DNA from: an uncultured Bacilli bacterium
Lineage (GTDB): Bacteria > Bacillota_I > Bacilli_A > RF39 > UBA660
DNA: 64,000 nt
Direction of reading: 5' to 3'
Assembly: GCA_934098505.1 (NCBI GenBank)
Contig: CAKOOR010000001.1
Coordinates: 310,001-374,000, forward strand
How positions within the stretch are numbered: the first letter of the stretch is position 1; each line of letters starts with the position of its first letter. The translations under genes were made by a program, and so were the position numbers. This document shows positions 8,434 to 17,663 of the stretch, piece by piece. The notes below the pieces were generated by a model. That model made no database searches. It was not told where the DNA came from and saw only the letters and a program-made list of their open reading frames with translations.

Positions 8434-9201
8434 ATGGGTTTTAAAATATATGATAAAGCTTATTTTAATTATTTAGTTGAACCTAGCACAGATATCGAAT
8501 TTTTTAAGAATAAATTTCCTAAAATGGAATATAGTATTTTTTTAGAATTTGTAGATAGTATTCTAAATAATATTGAACGAGAAATAGCTAATTATAAGTT
8601 CGGCCTAAGTGAAGAAGAAATTGAAGAATTAAAGGACTTTCCAGAATTTAGGCTATTACAGGAAAAAAAGAGGTATACACTAAATCAAAAAAGAGAATAT
8701 GCCAATAAAATGCAGGAACAATCTAATAGTTTTACTATATCATATCGTAATATTATTTTTGCAACGATGCCTTCTGGTAATATTTGCTTGGAACAAGATT
8801 TAAAAAATATTGATGAAGAAAATTATGAGAAGTTTAAAGAAGCCTTAATCAGATTGAGAAATAATGATCAGGATTTTAATACTGAAAAGCAAAAACCAAT
8901 GTCAGGTAAAGGTGTTTGTAATGGTCTTTATGAAATAAAAGGATTTCAATTTCGGCTAATCTATATGATAATAGACAGCGAAACCGTTTTAGCAATAATG
9001 GCTGAAGATAAAATTAAAGAAACTTCTAGTAAAAAGAAAACAAGACAACCAGCACAACGCAAAATGTTAGTGATAAACCAAGTAAAAAAATATCAAGAAC
9101 TTTTACAAGATGAAGAAAAGAAACAACAAATTATTGCATTAAATGATGTTATTTATGAAAAATTAATAGCAAAACTAAGTAAGGGGAGAAATGTAAAATG
9201 A
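8434..9201 (+). CDS. HigB/Gp49-like toxin domain with long N-terminal extension
   Basis: The C-terminal 100 residues resemble phage Gp49/HigB-type mRNA interferase toxins: GLYEIKGFQFRLIYMIID, then AIMAEDKIKE and KKKTRQPAQRKMLVINQVKKY, like the family pattern of a GLWELR strand, a RILY strand and a KKTQKTP...A tail. The first 130 residues, rich in acidic residues and helix, are not part of the usual roughly 110-residue toxin and are unrecognised. The next gene, a small HTH protein, overlaps by 4 nt (ATGA), the typical toxin-first HigBA layout. Good ribosome site (AGAGAGG). A TATAAT at 8367-8372 may drive the pair. The toxin assignment is by eye, hence the modest confidence. Confidence 0.5.
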   Translation: MGFKIYDKAYFNYLVEPSTDIEFFKNKFPKMEYSIFLEFVDSILNNIEREIANYKFGLSEEEIEELKDFPEFRLLQEKKRYTLNQKREYANKMQEQSNSFTISYRNIIFATMPSGNICLEQDLKNIDEENYEKFKEALIRLRNNDQDFNTEKQKPMSGKGVCNGLYEIKGFQFRLIYMIIDSETVLAIMAEDKIKETSSKKKTRQPAQRKMLVINQVKKYQELLQDEEKKQQIIALNDVIYEKLIAKLSKGRNVK

Positions 9202-9422
9202 AATATGACCAAATGATATCATATGCTTTATATGATTTGTGCAAATATATCAAAGAAAATGATTTATCAGTTGAAGACATTGCTGATAATTTAGAAATAA
9301 CACCAAGTATATTGCAAAAAAAATTGCAAAGCAAAGATTATAGTTTTGTAAGTGAAGTGTACAGATGTTGCGTAGAACTAACAAATACAAAGAAAAGAGG
9401 CCGCAAAAATGAATATAAATGA
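9198..9422 (+). CDS. Small HTH protein, probable antitoxin
   Basis: A 74-residue protein with a helix-turn-helix pattern ([20 protein letters not shown]), as in XRE/HigA-type antitoxins, and a basic tail (KKRGRK). It overlaps the toxin-like gene by 4 nt and the start of queA by 14 nt, so the three are co-transcribed. Ribosome site AAGGGGAG. In HigBA systems the second protein neutralises the toxin and represses the operon; that role is inferred from position and fold. Confidence 0.55.
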   Translation: MKYDQMISYALYDLCKYIKENDLSVEDIADNLEITPSILQKKLQSKDYSFVSEVYRCCVELTNTKKRGRKNEYK

Positions 9423-10437
9423 TTTTGACTATGATTTACCAAAGGAATTAATTGCTCAAACGCCATTAGAAAATAGATCTTCTTCAAAATTATTAGTTAT
9501 GGATAAAAAAACAGGCGAATTAACGCACGAAGTTTTTAAAGATATAACTAAATATTTACAAAAAGGTGATGTTTTAGTATTAAATAATACCAAAGTTATC
9601 CCTGCTCGTTTAATTGGCGAAAAAGAAGAAACTAAGGCTCATATTGAATTATTATTACTAAATGATTTAGGCAATAAAAAATATGAATGTTTAGCTAGAC
9701 CGCAAAAAAGATTGCATGTAGGGACAATCATATCCTTTGGTGATGGTTTATTAAAAGCTAAAGTCCTTGAAATTAAAGGCGAGGGAATTGTTCATGTTGA
9801 ATTTATTTACGATGGAATTTTTTATGAAATATTAGATAAGTTAGGCGAAATGCCATTACCTCCTTATATTCATGAAAAATTAAAAGATAAAACCAGATAT
9901 AATACTGTTTATGCTAAAATTGAAGGATCAGCCGCTGCCCCAACAGCTGGGCTCCATTTTACTAATGAATTATTAGATAGAATAAGAGAAATGGGAGTTA
10001 TTGTAACCTTTGTAACTTTGCATGTTGGTTTAGGAACATTTAGACCTGTCGAAGAAGAAAATGTTTTAGACCATAAAATGCATAGCGAATTTTACATGAT
10101 GTCTAAAGAAACAGCTGATATTTTGAACCAAGCTAAAAAAGAAGGACGAAGAATAATCAGTGTTGGGACCACATCTTGTCGTACTTTAGAAACGGTTGCT
10201 CATAAATATAATGGCGAATTTAGGGAATGTTCTGGTAATACGGATATCTTTATTTACCCAGGCTTTAAATTTATGGCAATTGATGCATTAATTACTAATT
10301 TTCACTTACCTAAGTCAACTTTAGTAATGTTAGTTAGTGCTTTATCAAGTCGTGAAAATATTTTAAATGCTTATAAGGAAGCAATAAAGAATGATTATCG
10401 TTTCTTTTCTTTCGGCGATGCCATGTTTATAAAATAG
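9409..10437 (+). CDS. queA: tRNA preQ1(34) S-adenosylmethionine ribosyltransferase-isomerase
   Basis: QueA transfers the ribosyl part of S-adenosylmethionine to preQ1 in tRNA to make epoxyqueuosine. Family motifs are clear: [18 protein letters not shown] at the N-terminus, [17 protein letters not shown]-type [12 protein letters not shown] and [13 protein letters not shown], then [16 protein letters not shown]. Its 342 residues are standard. The ribosome site AGAGG lies inside the antitoxin-like gene. Tgt, which acts just before it in the pathway, is encoded at 43.9-45.1 kb, so queuosine insertion seems retained although no preQ1 synthesis gene is seen here. Confidence 0.96.
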   Translation: MNINDFDYDLPKELIAQTPLENRSSSKLLVMDKKTGELTHEVFKDITKYLQKGDVLVLNNTKVIPARLIGEKEETKAHIELLLLNDLGNKKYECLARPQKRLHVGTIISFGDGLLKAKVLEIKGEGIVHVEFIYDGIFYEILDKLGEMPLPPYIHEKLKDKTRYNTVYAKIEGSAAAPTAGLHFTNELLDRIREMGVIVTFVTLHVGLGTFRPVEEENVLDHKMHSEFYMMSKETADILNQAKKEGRRIISVGTTSCRTLETVAHKYNGEFRECSGNTDIFIYPGFKFMAIDALITNFHLPKSTLVMLVSALSSRENILNAYKEAIKNDYRFFSFGDAMFIK

Positions 10438-10449
10438 AAAAAGTTTAGG

Positions 10450-10477
10450 AAAAGTAGGAGGTGACTCTTACTTTTTT
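10450..10477 (+). terminator. Terminator after queA
   Basis: A 7-bp stem (10450-10456 with 10469-10475) is followed by a T run. Confidence 0.65.
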
Positions 10478-10516
10478 AGTATGATTTTATTGAGTAAATA
10501 TTAATAAAAATGATAT

Positions 10517-11827
10517 TTAAATAGCAGTATCTTTTGTAGCTAAAATTTGCTTTAACTTAGAACCATTTTTAAAGACTACAAAGAAAATATCAAGAGCCTC
10601 ACTAATAACAAGACCATATAAACCAATATGGAGTAAACTAAAAAGAAATAAAGAGGCTAACTTTAAGAAGACCCCAATAGTAGTTGTTTTTAAAGTATAA
10701 GAACCATACCCAAGACCTTGTAAAATACTAGAAATAGGAGCTTCTAAATAATAAAAAGTAAAAAAAGGACTTAGAGCTAAGATGTAATTAGCGCCTAGAT
10801 TAGTATTATAAATAAGGCCGAGTAAGAAGTGACGGAAAATAGTGACTAAAACCACAGTAAGAAGACCAATAAAACTAGAAATAAAAATGGCTTGTTTAGT
10901 ACGGGTTCTAACTAGATCATATCTTTTTTGACTATAAAATTTTGATACTTCAGGAATAATACTAGTACAGATGGCTTGAATAAGAAAAGAAGGCATTAAA
11001 AGAAGAGCAAGACTATAACTATTATAAATGCCGTATTCTAAAACAAAGAACGAAGAAGAATAACCAACATGCAAAAGAGTATTAGAAAGAATAATTGGTT
11101 CAAAGAAATAACCAATATTACCGATAATTCGACTCGAAACTAGAGGTATTGAGGTATAAAATAATTCTTTAAAGACGGAAGAATTATAAGAAATGGTAGT
11201 TAAATTTAACTTAGTATTTTTAGGAAGTAGTACTAAGAAAGTAATGATACTAGCAGCTTCGGTGGCAATATTAAGAAGTAAAAATGACATGATACCAAGG
11301 ACTAGATTTTTTTGAACTAGACCAGGAAGAATAAAAATAATAAATAAAAGACGGATAGTTTGCTCGATACAATTCGATATGTTATTAGGAAGCATGCGCT
11401 GTTTACCATAGAAATAACCTTTTAAAGTACAGGCTAAAGCCATATTAGGCATTGCAAGGGAGGCAGCAATAATCAAAATTTTCGTGCGAGGTTCATGTAA
11501 AAGATTGTTGCTAATAAAATCACTGCTTAAAATAATTAAAATGACACAAATAAAATTTAAAATTAAAAGAAAAATGATACCTTGTTCAATGATTTTGCAA
11601 CTTCTAGTTTTACCTTCGGCAATTAATTTGGAAATAGCTTGCGGCATTCCAAAACCGGCAATAGTTACCATTAAAGAGAAAAAAGGCATAATAAGACTGT
11701 AAAGGCTAATACCTTCTGTACCAAGGATGCGGGTATATAAAATCTTGATAATAAAACTTAAAATTTTAACGACAAAACCACCACCACATAAAATAAGTGT
11801 ACTAATAAGGAACTTGTTTTTTTGCAA
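10517..11827 (-). CDS. spoVB: Polysaccharide/lipid II flippase, SpoVB/MurJ type
   Basis: A MOP-superfamily membrane protein with about 12-14 hydrophobic helices. The N-terminus FLISTLILCGGGFVVKILSF and LYTRILGTEGISLYSLIMP are typical of SpoVB and its wall flippase relatives. Such proteins move lipid-linked wall precursors across the membrane; in Bacillus, SpoVB serves spore cortex synthesis. The likely start is TTG at 11827 with GGTGA five bases upstream, giving 436 residues. The frame also allows a GTG three codons earlier, but that overlaps the ribosome site. It is divergent from comN, as these neighbours are in Bacillus, which supports the SpoVB name. No other flippase is in the window, so a vegetative MurJ role is equally possible. 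Confidence 0.8.
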   Translation of the reverse strand: MQKNKFLISTLILCGGGFVVKILSFIIKILYTRILGTEGISLYSLIMPFFSLMVTIAGFGMPQAISKLIAEGKTRSCKIIEQGIIFLLILNFICVILIILSSDFISNNLLHEPRTKILIIAASLAMPNMALACTLKGYFYGKQRMLPNNISNCIEQTIRLLFIIFILPGLVQKNLVLGIMSFLLLNIATEAASIITFLVLLPKNTKLNLTTISYNSSVFKELFYTSIPLVSSRIIGNIGYFFEPIILSNTLLHVGYSSSFFVLEYGIYNSYSLALLLMPSFLIQAICTSIIPEVSKFYSQKRYDLVRTRTKQAIFISSFIGLLTVVLVTIFRHFLLGLIYNTNLGANYILALSPFFTFYYLEAPISSILQGLGYGSYTLKTTTIGVFLKLASLFLFSLLHIGLYGLVISEALDIFFVVFKNGSKLKQILATKDTAI

Positions 11828-11863
11828 TCTTATCACCTATATAAATATTATGAAGATTTTCCC

Positions 11864-11892
11864 TTCAAAATTACCGGGATTTAGTTTATAAT
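11864..11892 (+). promoter_or_regulatory. Promoter of comN
   Basis: TTCAAA (11864-11869), a 17-bp spacer and TATAAT (11887-11892). A start about 20 nt upstream of the comN ribosome site (GCAGGTG) follows. Confidence 0.55.
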
Positions 11893-11920
11893 AATTAAGA
11901 AGGACAGCAGGTGATTTAAG

Positions 11921-12169
11921 ATGGATTATGAGTTTACAAGTGTACTAGATTTAAAAGCACATATTAAACCGGCTTTAGATTCAAAAGTAAAGGAATTACG
12001 TAGAAAAAAGATCGATTATGTTAGTCAAGATGATATTTTTGAATATTTACGGAATAATGTTTGGCCTTTAAAATCTAATTTAACACTTTATAATATTGTT
12101 GATGATATTTTAAATACAAATAATGAAGTATTTTGTAATTATGTTGTAAGTAAAATTAAAAATCATTAG
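11921..12169 (+). CDS. comN: ComN-family post-transcriptional regulator
   Basis: This small 82-residue protein matches ComN/YrzD: a LKAHIKPALDSKVKELRRKK start, then YVSQDDIFEYLRNNVWPLK and YNIVDDILNT. In Bacillus, ComN regulates comE mRNA and interacts with DivIVA. Its position next to the spoVB-type gene and upstream of rel is the Bacillus order, which strengthens the assignment. ATG with AGGTGATTTAAG upstream. Confidence 0.8.
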   Translation: MDYEFTSVLDLKAHIKPALDSKVKELRRKKIDYVSQDDIFEYLRNNVWPLKSNLTLYNIVDDILNTNNEVFCNYVVSKIKNH

Positions 12170-12297
12170 TAAATTATTGATATAAAAACTAAAGACTAGT
12201 AAGGTAAATAATAAAATAAGTTTAGAAAAAAAGTAATTACTTTCAAATAATAATATTTAAACTATTATTTAGTATTTGATGAACCAGGAGTGATAAG

Positions 12298-14457
12298 ATG
12301 AAAACAAAAAGAGAATATAAAGAAGTAAGTTATGAAGAATTATTAACTAAATTAAAAACATATATAACAAATGAAGAAGAATTAAATACGATTGATAAAG
12401 CCTATAAATTTGCTTATCAACATCATTTAGGTAAGAAAAGAAAAAGTGGTGATGATTATATAAGCCATCCCATTAGTGTTGCTTATATTTTAACTTCTTT
12501 AAATGTTGATTATATAACTATTTCGTCTGCACTTTTACATGAAGTTATAAATCATGGCGGTGCTACACTAGATGAAGTAAAAAAGGAGTTTGGCGATGAA
12601 ATAGGAAGTATTGTTAATAGTATTTCTAAAATTAATAAATTGACATTATCAGATGACAAAGAAGCTAGTGCGATTAATTTAAGAAAAGTCTTAGTCGGCT
12701 TATCTTCAGACGTTCGCGTTTTATTTGTAAAATTAGCGGATAGACTACATAATATGCGTACTATTTGGGCCTTAGACCCAGAAGCTCAAAAAGCGAAAGC
12801 CAACGAAACAATTTCCGTTTTAATTCCTATTGCCCATCGTTTAGGTATTAATGCTATTAAAGCTGAATTAGAAGACTTATCTTTATATTATACTAAGCCT
12901 GATGTTTATCATGATATTGAAGAAAAGTTAAATAATGAAAGTACTAAATTAAATGAAGAATTAGAATTAATGAAAAATGAACTTGTTGATATTATGAATG
13001 AAAACAATATTCATTTTCATATTAAAGCTCGAGTAAAAAGTGTCCATAGTATTTATGAGAAAATGGCTAAAGGAAAAAAGTGGAATGAAATTTATGATAT
13101 TTTAGCTTTAAGAATTATTGTCGATACAGTAAGTGATTGCTATTTAGCAATTGGTTTAATTCATGCCAAATTTAGACCACTACCAAAACGTTTTAAAGAT
13201 TATATAGCGATGCCAAAAGAGAATATGTATCAATCTTTGCATACTTCAATCTTTGGACCTCATGGGTATGTTTATGAAGTACAAATAAGAACAACAGAGA
13301 TGGATGAAATTGCCGAAAAAGGTATTGCTAGTCACTGGTCTTATAAAGAACATACTAAAGGTGGGGTAGTAAATGTCTTTGAACAAAAATTGGAAATGTT
13401 TAGAAATTTAATTGAGCAACATAGTGATGATTTAAGTAATAGTGAATTTAAAAAAGAAATAAATGAAGAAGCTTTAGGAAAAATGATTTACTGCTTTACC
13501 CCTAAAGGCGATGTTGTCGAATTACCAGTTAACTCAACGCCAATTGATTTTGCTTATCGTATCCATTCCAAAGTTGGTGATACTTGCGTGGGGGCAATCG
13601 TTAATGAAATAATGGTTCCTTTAAATAAACCACTTGAAGATGGTGATATTGTTTCCATTAAAACTAGTAAAGATGCCACTCCTTCTAAAGAATGGTTAAA
13701 TATTGTTAAAACTAGTCAAGCTAAAAATAAAATTAAATCATATTTTTCAAAAATTGATCGAGAAGAATATATTAAACGTGGGGAAGATTTATTAGAAAAA
13801 GAAATACGTCGTCGTAAATTAACATTTAGTGATGTTTTGGCGCCAGAACGAATCGAAAAAGTATGTAAAGATTTGAAACTTGATAATTTAGAGGATATTT
13901 ATTTATCCATTGGTTCTTTAAGATTTACACCATCTTATATTATAAATATGGCTTATGAAGATAAAAAAGACGTTCATGATATTTTAATTGAAAAAATTGG
14001 TCATAAATCAGAAAATATTAACTATAAAAGTGATATTATTGTTGCTGGTAGTGGAAATATTAAAGTTAATATAGCTAAATGTTGTAAACCTATTAAAGGC
14101 GATAAGATTATTGGCTATATTACGAAGGGTGAAGGAATAACAGTTCATAAAATTGATTGTCCAAATATAGCCAATACTAGTCGCTTAATAGATGTTAGTT
14201 GGAATGATACTAATGATATATACTATTTTACAGATATCTTGATAAGTACTATTAATAATAAAAATTATCTTTATGATATTGTTAGTTTAGCGAAAGAAAA
14301 AGACATCTATATTGATGCCGTAAGTAATAAAGAAGAAGATAATTTAACTAAGTATAAAATTACCTTAAAAATTAAAAATACCAAAGAATTAGATAATTTA
14401 ATTAATGCCCTTAATATGTGTAGCTATGTTATCAAAGTAGAAAGAGTTAAAAATTAA
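12298..14457 (+). CDS. rel: Rel-family (p)ppGpp synthetase, hydrolase motif degenerate
   Basis: Long RelA/SpoT homologue of 719 residues. Domains in order: HD hydrolase (about 40-190), synthetase (about 235-350), TGS (about 395-455; MIYCFTPKGDVVELP), helical region, zinc-finger part with IAKCCKPIKGD, and a C-terminal ACT domain. The synthetase is intact: YDILALRIIV (catalytic Asp), the RFKD motif of bifunctional enzymes, MYQSLHT and EVQIRT. The hydrolase is not: the usual HDxVEDT reads HEVINHG, so the Asp ligand is Glu and the catalytic Glu-Asp pair is Asn-His. The other metal-site residues (ISHP, LADRLHNMRT) remain. Synthesis is thus expected, hydrolysis doubtful. dtd overlaps its stop codon. 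AGGAG ribosome site. Confidence 0.95.
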   Translation: MKTKREYKEVSYEELLTKLKTYITNEEELNTIDKAYKFAYQHHLGKKRKSGDDYISHPISVAYILTSLNVDYITISSALLHEVINHGGATLDEVKKEFGDEIGSIVNSISKINKLTLSDDKEASAINLRKVLVGLSSDVRVLFVKLADRLHNMRTIWALDPEAQKAKANETISVLIPIAHRLGINAIKAELEDLSLYYTKPDVYHDIEEKLNNESTKLNEELELMKNELVDIMNENNIHFHIKARVKSVHSIYEKMAKGKKWNEIYDILALRIIVDTVSDCYLAIGLIHAKFRPLPKRFKDYIAMPKENMYQSLHTSIFGPHGYVYEVQIRTTEMDEIAEKGIASHWSYKEHTKGGVVNVFEQKLEMFRNLIEQHSDDLSNSEFKKEINEEALGKMIYCFTPKGDVVELPVNSTPIDFAYRIHSKVGDTCVGAIVNEIMVPLNKPLEDGDIVSIKTSKDATPSKEWLNIVKTSQAKNKIKSYFSKIDREEYIKRGEDLLEKEIRRRKLTFSDVLAPERIEKVCKDLKLDNLEDIYLSIGSLRFTPSYIINMAYEDKKDVHDILIEKIGHKSENINYKSDIIVAGSGNIKVNIAKCCKPIKGDKIIGYITKGEGITVHKIDCPNIANTSRLIDVSWNDTNDIYYFTDILISTINNKNYLYDIVSLAKEKDIYIDAVSNKEEDNLTKYKITLKIKNTKELDNLINALNMCSYVIKVERVKN

Positions 14458-14894
14458 TGAGAGTAGTGGTACAAAGATCTGGCAAGGCAAGTGTTTCAGT
14501 AAATAATAACTATGTTGGAAAAATTGAATCTGGTTTAGTTTTATTAGTTGGATTTACCAATACCGATACCAATGAAACAATAAATTATATGATAAAAAAG
14601 ATTATTAATCTACGAATATTTCCTGATGAAAATGGCGTGATGAACAAAAGTATTTTAGATTATGGCGGTCAAATTTTAAGTATTTCGCAATTTACATTGT
14701 ATGGTGATGCCACTAAAGGCAATCGTCCTAGTTATATTAAAGCTGCTAAAAATGAAATAGCTAAACCAATGTATGATAAGTTTAACACTCTTTTAAAAGA
14801 GTATGTGATAGTTGAAACGGGTATTTTTGGTGCCGATATGGAAGTTAATATTACTAATATAGGACCAACAACTATTTTATTAGAAAAAGAATAA
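14457..14894 (+). CDS. dtd: D-aminoacyl-tRNA deacylase
   Basis: DTD hydrolyses D-amino acids (and glycine mischarged on tRNA-Ala) from tRNA, acting as a chiral proofreader. The start MRVVVQRSGKASVSV, SQFTLYGDATKGNRPSY (active-site Ser-Gln-Phe-Thr) and the late stretch VNITNIGPTTILLE (a variant of the NxGPxT motif) are diagnostic. 145 residues, full length. Its ATG overlaps the rel stop codon by one base (TAATG). The rel-dtd order matches Bacillus. Confidence 0.96.
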   Translation: MRVVVQRSGKASVSVNNNYVGKIESGLVLLVGFTNTDTNETINYMIKKIINLRIFPDENGVMNKSILDYGGQILSISQFTLYGDATKGNRPSYIKAAKNEIAKPMYDKFNTLLKEYVIVETGIFGADMEVNITNIGPTTILLEKE

Positions 14895-14905
14895 GGAGAA
14901 TAATT

Positions 14906-16234
14906 ATGTATGATGATTCAGCAGGAGCAATGTATGAGCAGGAAGAATATGCTCGTAAAGAAGCTTTAAGAAAGAAAAGAATATTAATAAGAAGAATTGT
15001 AGTAGTTACAACGATTTCTATCCTATCTTTATATACGATTTTCTTTTTAATTGATCAGGGTCGTTTTAAAAAGGGATTAAAACCTTTAATAACATTTAAA
15101 GAAGTAACAAAAACTTATAACGATGGCACAGTAACTTCCCGTTATGGCTTAGGTTGGGTATTTAGAGAATATAATCGTGAATCTTTACTTGATACGGAAA
15201 TGGTACCCTTTTGGCGCAGAATTCGTCAAGATTATGATGCGGCAACATCAGTCGATGCTAACTTACCAAAAGTAGTTACCGACTATGAAATACCGGATAA
15301 TCCTGAAGAATTAGAAAAAGTTGATGGCGTTTTATTCTTATATGATAGTGGTAAATTATTAGATACTTATAAATGCATTCTAAGCGATAGTGACTGTGAA
15401 ATAGCCTCATCTTATCTTTATAGCGATGAAATTAGTGGCATGTTTGATATTAAAATGGGAATTGTAGATAAAAGATATGCCTTTATTAAAGAATATCAAA
15501 ATAAAGGCACGGAAAACGAAACAAGTAATGTATTACTTTACGATATTAAAAATAAACAAGTAATTGCTCAATATGATGATATTCATTATTCAAGACAAGA
15601 AAATGGAAAAGGTCTTATCGATTCTTCCAAATATATAATTAAGAAAAACGGTTTATGGGGAATTGACCAAGTAATAAATGGACGCGTTAGCAATATTTTA
15701 GATTATCGCTATTATGGAATTAATTTTTATTTTAATAGTAAAAAATATGTTTTAAAAAGTGATGAAGGCTATCAAATTTATGATATAAGCGCTAATAGTT
15801 TTAGCAATAATATAACGGATAAGATTGAAGATATTGTAGGTAATGGAACTAATACTTTCTATACAACTAAAACCGTTAGTAATGAGGGAATTTTTTATGC
15901 TTTATATGATGCCAATACGTTAGCAAATGTTTTAGGAGAGGCTGTTTCTTATATCGAATTATATAATGGCTTTATTGCTTATGTTAAAGATAATAAGTTG
16001 TATTTAACCGATTTTCAAGGTAATAAATTAATAGACACTGAAATACCACTTTACGTTAATAATTATAATGGTTCGGGAGTTAAAGCCTTTACTATTGAAA
16101 TTTTAGGAAAACAGTTACGTATTGCAACGCCAAAATCAAATGAAGCAAATCATCTTAATACAGAATATTATTTTGATAGTGTAACTTATTCATATATTAG
16201 AACAAGAGAAAATGTTAAGGTAAGCGAAGAATAA
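14906..16234 (+). CDS. Unknown single-pass membrane protein
   Basis: Not recognised. A short, charged cytoplasmic start (residues 1-28) leads into one transmembrane helix (about 29-49, IRRIVVVTTISILSLYTIFF). A large extracytoplasmic domain of about 390 residues follows. This domain is rich in Tyr, Asp and Gly and shows repeating short strands (GLWGIDQVINGRV, KKYVLKSDEGYQIYDIS, FIAYVKDNKLYLTDFQGNK) that suggest WG-repeat or beta-propeller-like folding. It follows dtd by 11 nt and has AAGGAG upstream, so it is the last gene of the rel operon. Confidence 0.6.
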   Translation: MYDDSAGAMYEQEEYARKEALRKKRILIRRIVVVTTISILSLYTIFFLIDQGRFKKGLKPLITFKEVTKTYNDGTVTSRYGLGWVFREYNRESLLDTEMVPFWRRIRQDYDAATSVDANLPKVVTDYEIPDNPEELEKVDGVLFLYDSGKLLDTYKCILSDSDCEIASSYLYSDEISGMFDIKMGIVDKRYAFIKEYQNKGTENETSNVLLYDIKNKQVIAQYDDIHYSRQENGKGLIDSSKYIIKKNGLWGIDQVINGRVSNILDYRYYGINFYFNSKKYVLKSDEGYQIYDISANSFSNNITDKIEDIVGNGTNTFYTTKTVSNEGIFYALYDANTLANVLGEAVSYIELYNGFIAYVKDNKLYLTDFQGNKLIDTEIPLYVNNYNGSGVKAFTIEILGKQLRIATPKSNEANHLNTEYYFDSVTYSYIRTRENVKVSEE

Positions 16235-16278
16235 TCATTAAATCATGAATTTTAAATTGAAAAAGATATTAGGAAGAA

Positions 16279-16307
16279 TTGACTAAAAATTAGAAAATCA
16301 TTATAAT
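16279..16307 (+). promoter_or_regulatory. Promoter of hisS
   Basis: TTGACT (16279-16284), a 17-bp spacer and TATAAT (16302-16307). Predicted start near 16314, leaving a leader of about 75 nt. Confidence 0.8.
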
Positions 16308-16338
16308 AATGGTTAAATAAATTGTTATGTAGTAGTGC

Positions 16339-16367
16339 AATCTAGTATGTAATGATACTAGATTTTT
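16339..16367 (+). terminator. Terminator-like hairpin inside the hisS leader
   Basis: A perfect 10-bp stem (16339-16348 with 16355-16364) has a 6-nt loop and a run of five T. It lies after the hisS promoter and before its ribosome site, so it would stop hisS transcription unless bypassed. It could be an attenuator, the end of a tiny RNA of about 50 nt, or a late terminator of the rel operon. The leader is too short for a T-box. Confidence 0.7.
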
Positions 16368-16388
16368 ACTTTTAGAAAAGAGGATATT

Positions 16389-17654
16389 ATGATAATTAAA
16401 CAAAAAGGAACTGTAGATATTTATGGGACTGATGCTCTTAAATGGCAATATGTTGAGAGTTTAATAAAAGACTTATGTCAAACTTATAATTATGGTTGGA
16501 TTAGAACCCCAGTATTTGAAGCGACGGAACTTTTTCACCGTGGTGTTGGGGAAACAACTGATATTGTTACAAAAGAAACTTATGACTTTAAAGATAGAGG
16601 CGAAAGAAATATTACCTTAAGACCAGAGGGAACTGCTGGTGTAGTTAGAAGCTATATTGAAAATAAAATGTATGGTGGGGCCACGCAACCAGTTAAATTA
16701 TTTTATATTGAACCCATGTATCGTTATGAAAGGCCACAAAGTGGTCGGTTAAGAGAATTTAGTCAGTTTGGTTGTGAGGTAATTGGCTGTGATGATGCCT
16801 ATATTGATGCCGAAGTTATTTCCATTCCTGTTAATCTTTTTAAAACTTTAGGACTTCGTAATGTGAAAGTAGAGCTTAATTCCTTAGGTGATAAAGAATC
16901 ACGTAATAATTATCGTGAAGCCTTAATTAATTATTTAAAGCCTCATATTGATGAATTGTGTGATGATTGTAAGGTTAGATTAGAAAAAAATCCTTTACGT
17001 ATCTTGGATTGTAAGATTGATGGGGATAACGAGATTATTAAAAATGCCCCTAAGACAATTGATTATTTAACGGAAGAAGCTAGAAAACGTTTTAATAACG
17101 TTAAACATTATTTAGATATAATGAATATTGAATATGAAGTAAATCCTAAAATTGTAAGAGGACTTGATTATTATAATCATACGGTATTTGAAATAATGGC
17201 TGATATTGATGGTATTGGTAGTCAAAGTACACTTGCTGCTGGCGGTAGATATAATGGCATGATTGAAACTTTAGGAGGGCCAAGTACGCCAGCGATTGGT
17301 TTTGCTTGTGGTCTTGATCGCTTGATGTTAGCTTTAGAAAAAGAAGACATTGAGTTGCCAATTAAAAACTGGGTTGATGCTTATATTATGTATGTATCTG
17401 ATACTGAAAAAGATTATGCCGTAAATATTTGTCAAAACTTAAGACTTAGTGGTTTTGATATTGAAATAGAAAATATGGGAAGAAGTTTAAAAGCTCAGTT
17501 TAAACAAGCTGATCGCCTAAATTCTAAATTCTTAATTATTTTAAATGATGAAGATATTCAAAACAAAACAATTAAGATAAAAGATAATGTAACTAAAGAA
17601 GAAGTTACAATTAATGAAGATGAATTAGTTGATTATATAAATATGAATATGTAG
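16389..17654 (+). CDS. hisS: Histidyl-tRNA synthetase
   Basis: Class II synthetase that charges tRNA-His. Motifs: GTVDIYGTDALKW start, motif 2 in the region RPEGTAGVVR and MYRYERPQSGRLREF, and the histidine-binding RGLDYYNHTVFE, then AAGGRYNGM and IGFACGLDRL (motif 3). The anticodon-binding domain fills the last 100 residues. The 421 residues are normal. AGAGG ribosome site. First gene of hisS-gatCAB. In Bacillus, aspS follows hisS; here gatC does. Confidence 0.97.
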   Translation: MIIKQKGTVDIYGTDALKWQYVESLIKDLCQTYNYGWIRTPVFEATELFHRGVGETTDIVTKETYDFKDRGERNITLRPEGTAGVVRSYIENKMYGGATQPVKLFYIEPMYRYERPQSGRLREFSQFGCEVIGCDDAYIDAEVISIPVNLFKTLGLRNVKVELNSLGDKESRNNYREALINYLKPHIDELCDDCKVRLEKNPLRILDCKIDGDNEIIKNAPKTIDYLTEEARKRFNNVKHYLDIMNIEYEVNPKIVRGLDYYNHTVFEIMADIDGIGSQSTLAAGGRYNGMIETLGGPSTPAIGFACGLDRLMLALEKEDIELPIKNWVDAYIMYVSDTEKDYAVNICQNLRLSGFDIEIENMGRSLKAQFKQADRLNSKFLIILNDEDIQNKTIKIKDNVTKEEVTINEDELVDYINMNM

Positions 17655-17663
17655 GGGATTATG

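Noticed and set aside
11484..11702. Plus-strand reading frame opposite the flippase gene
   Set aside because: Antisense shadow of a well-supported membrane protein, without a ribosome site. The same holds for many short frames opposite uvrC, gatB, rsmH, mutS, hisS and others.
16314..16388. T-box riboswitch upstream of hisS
   Set aside because: The leader is only about 75 nt and lacks the T-box sequence (AGGGTGGNACC-like) and specifier stem.
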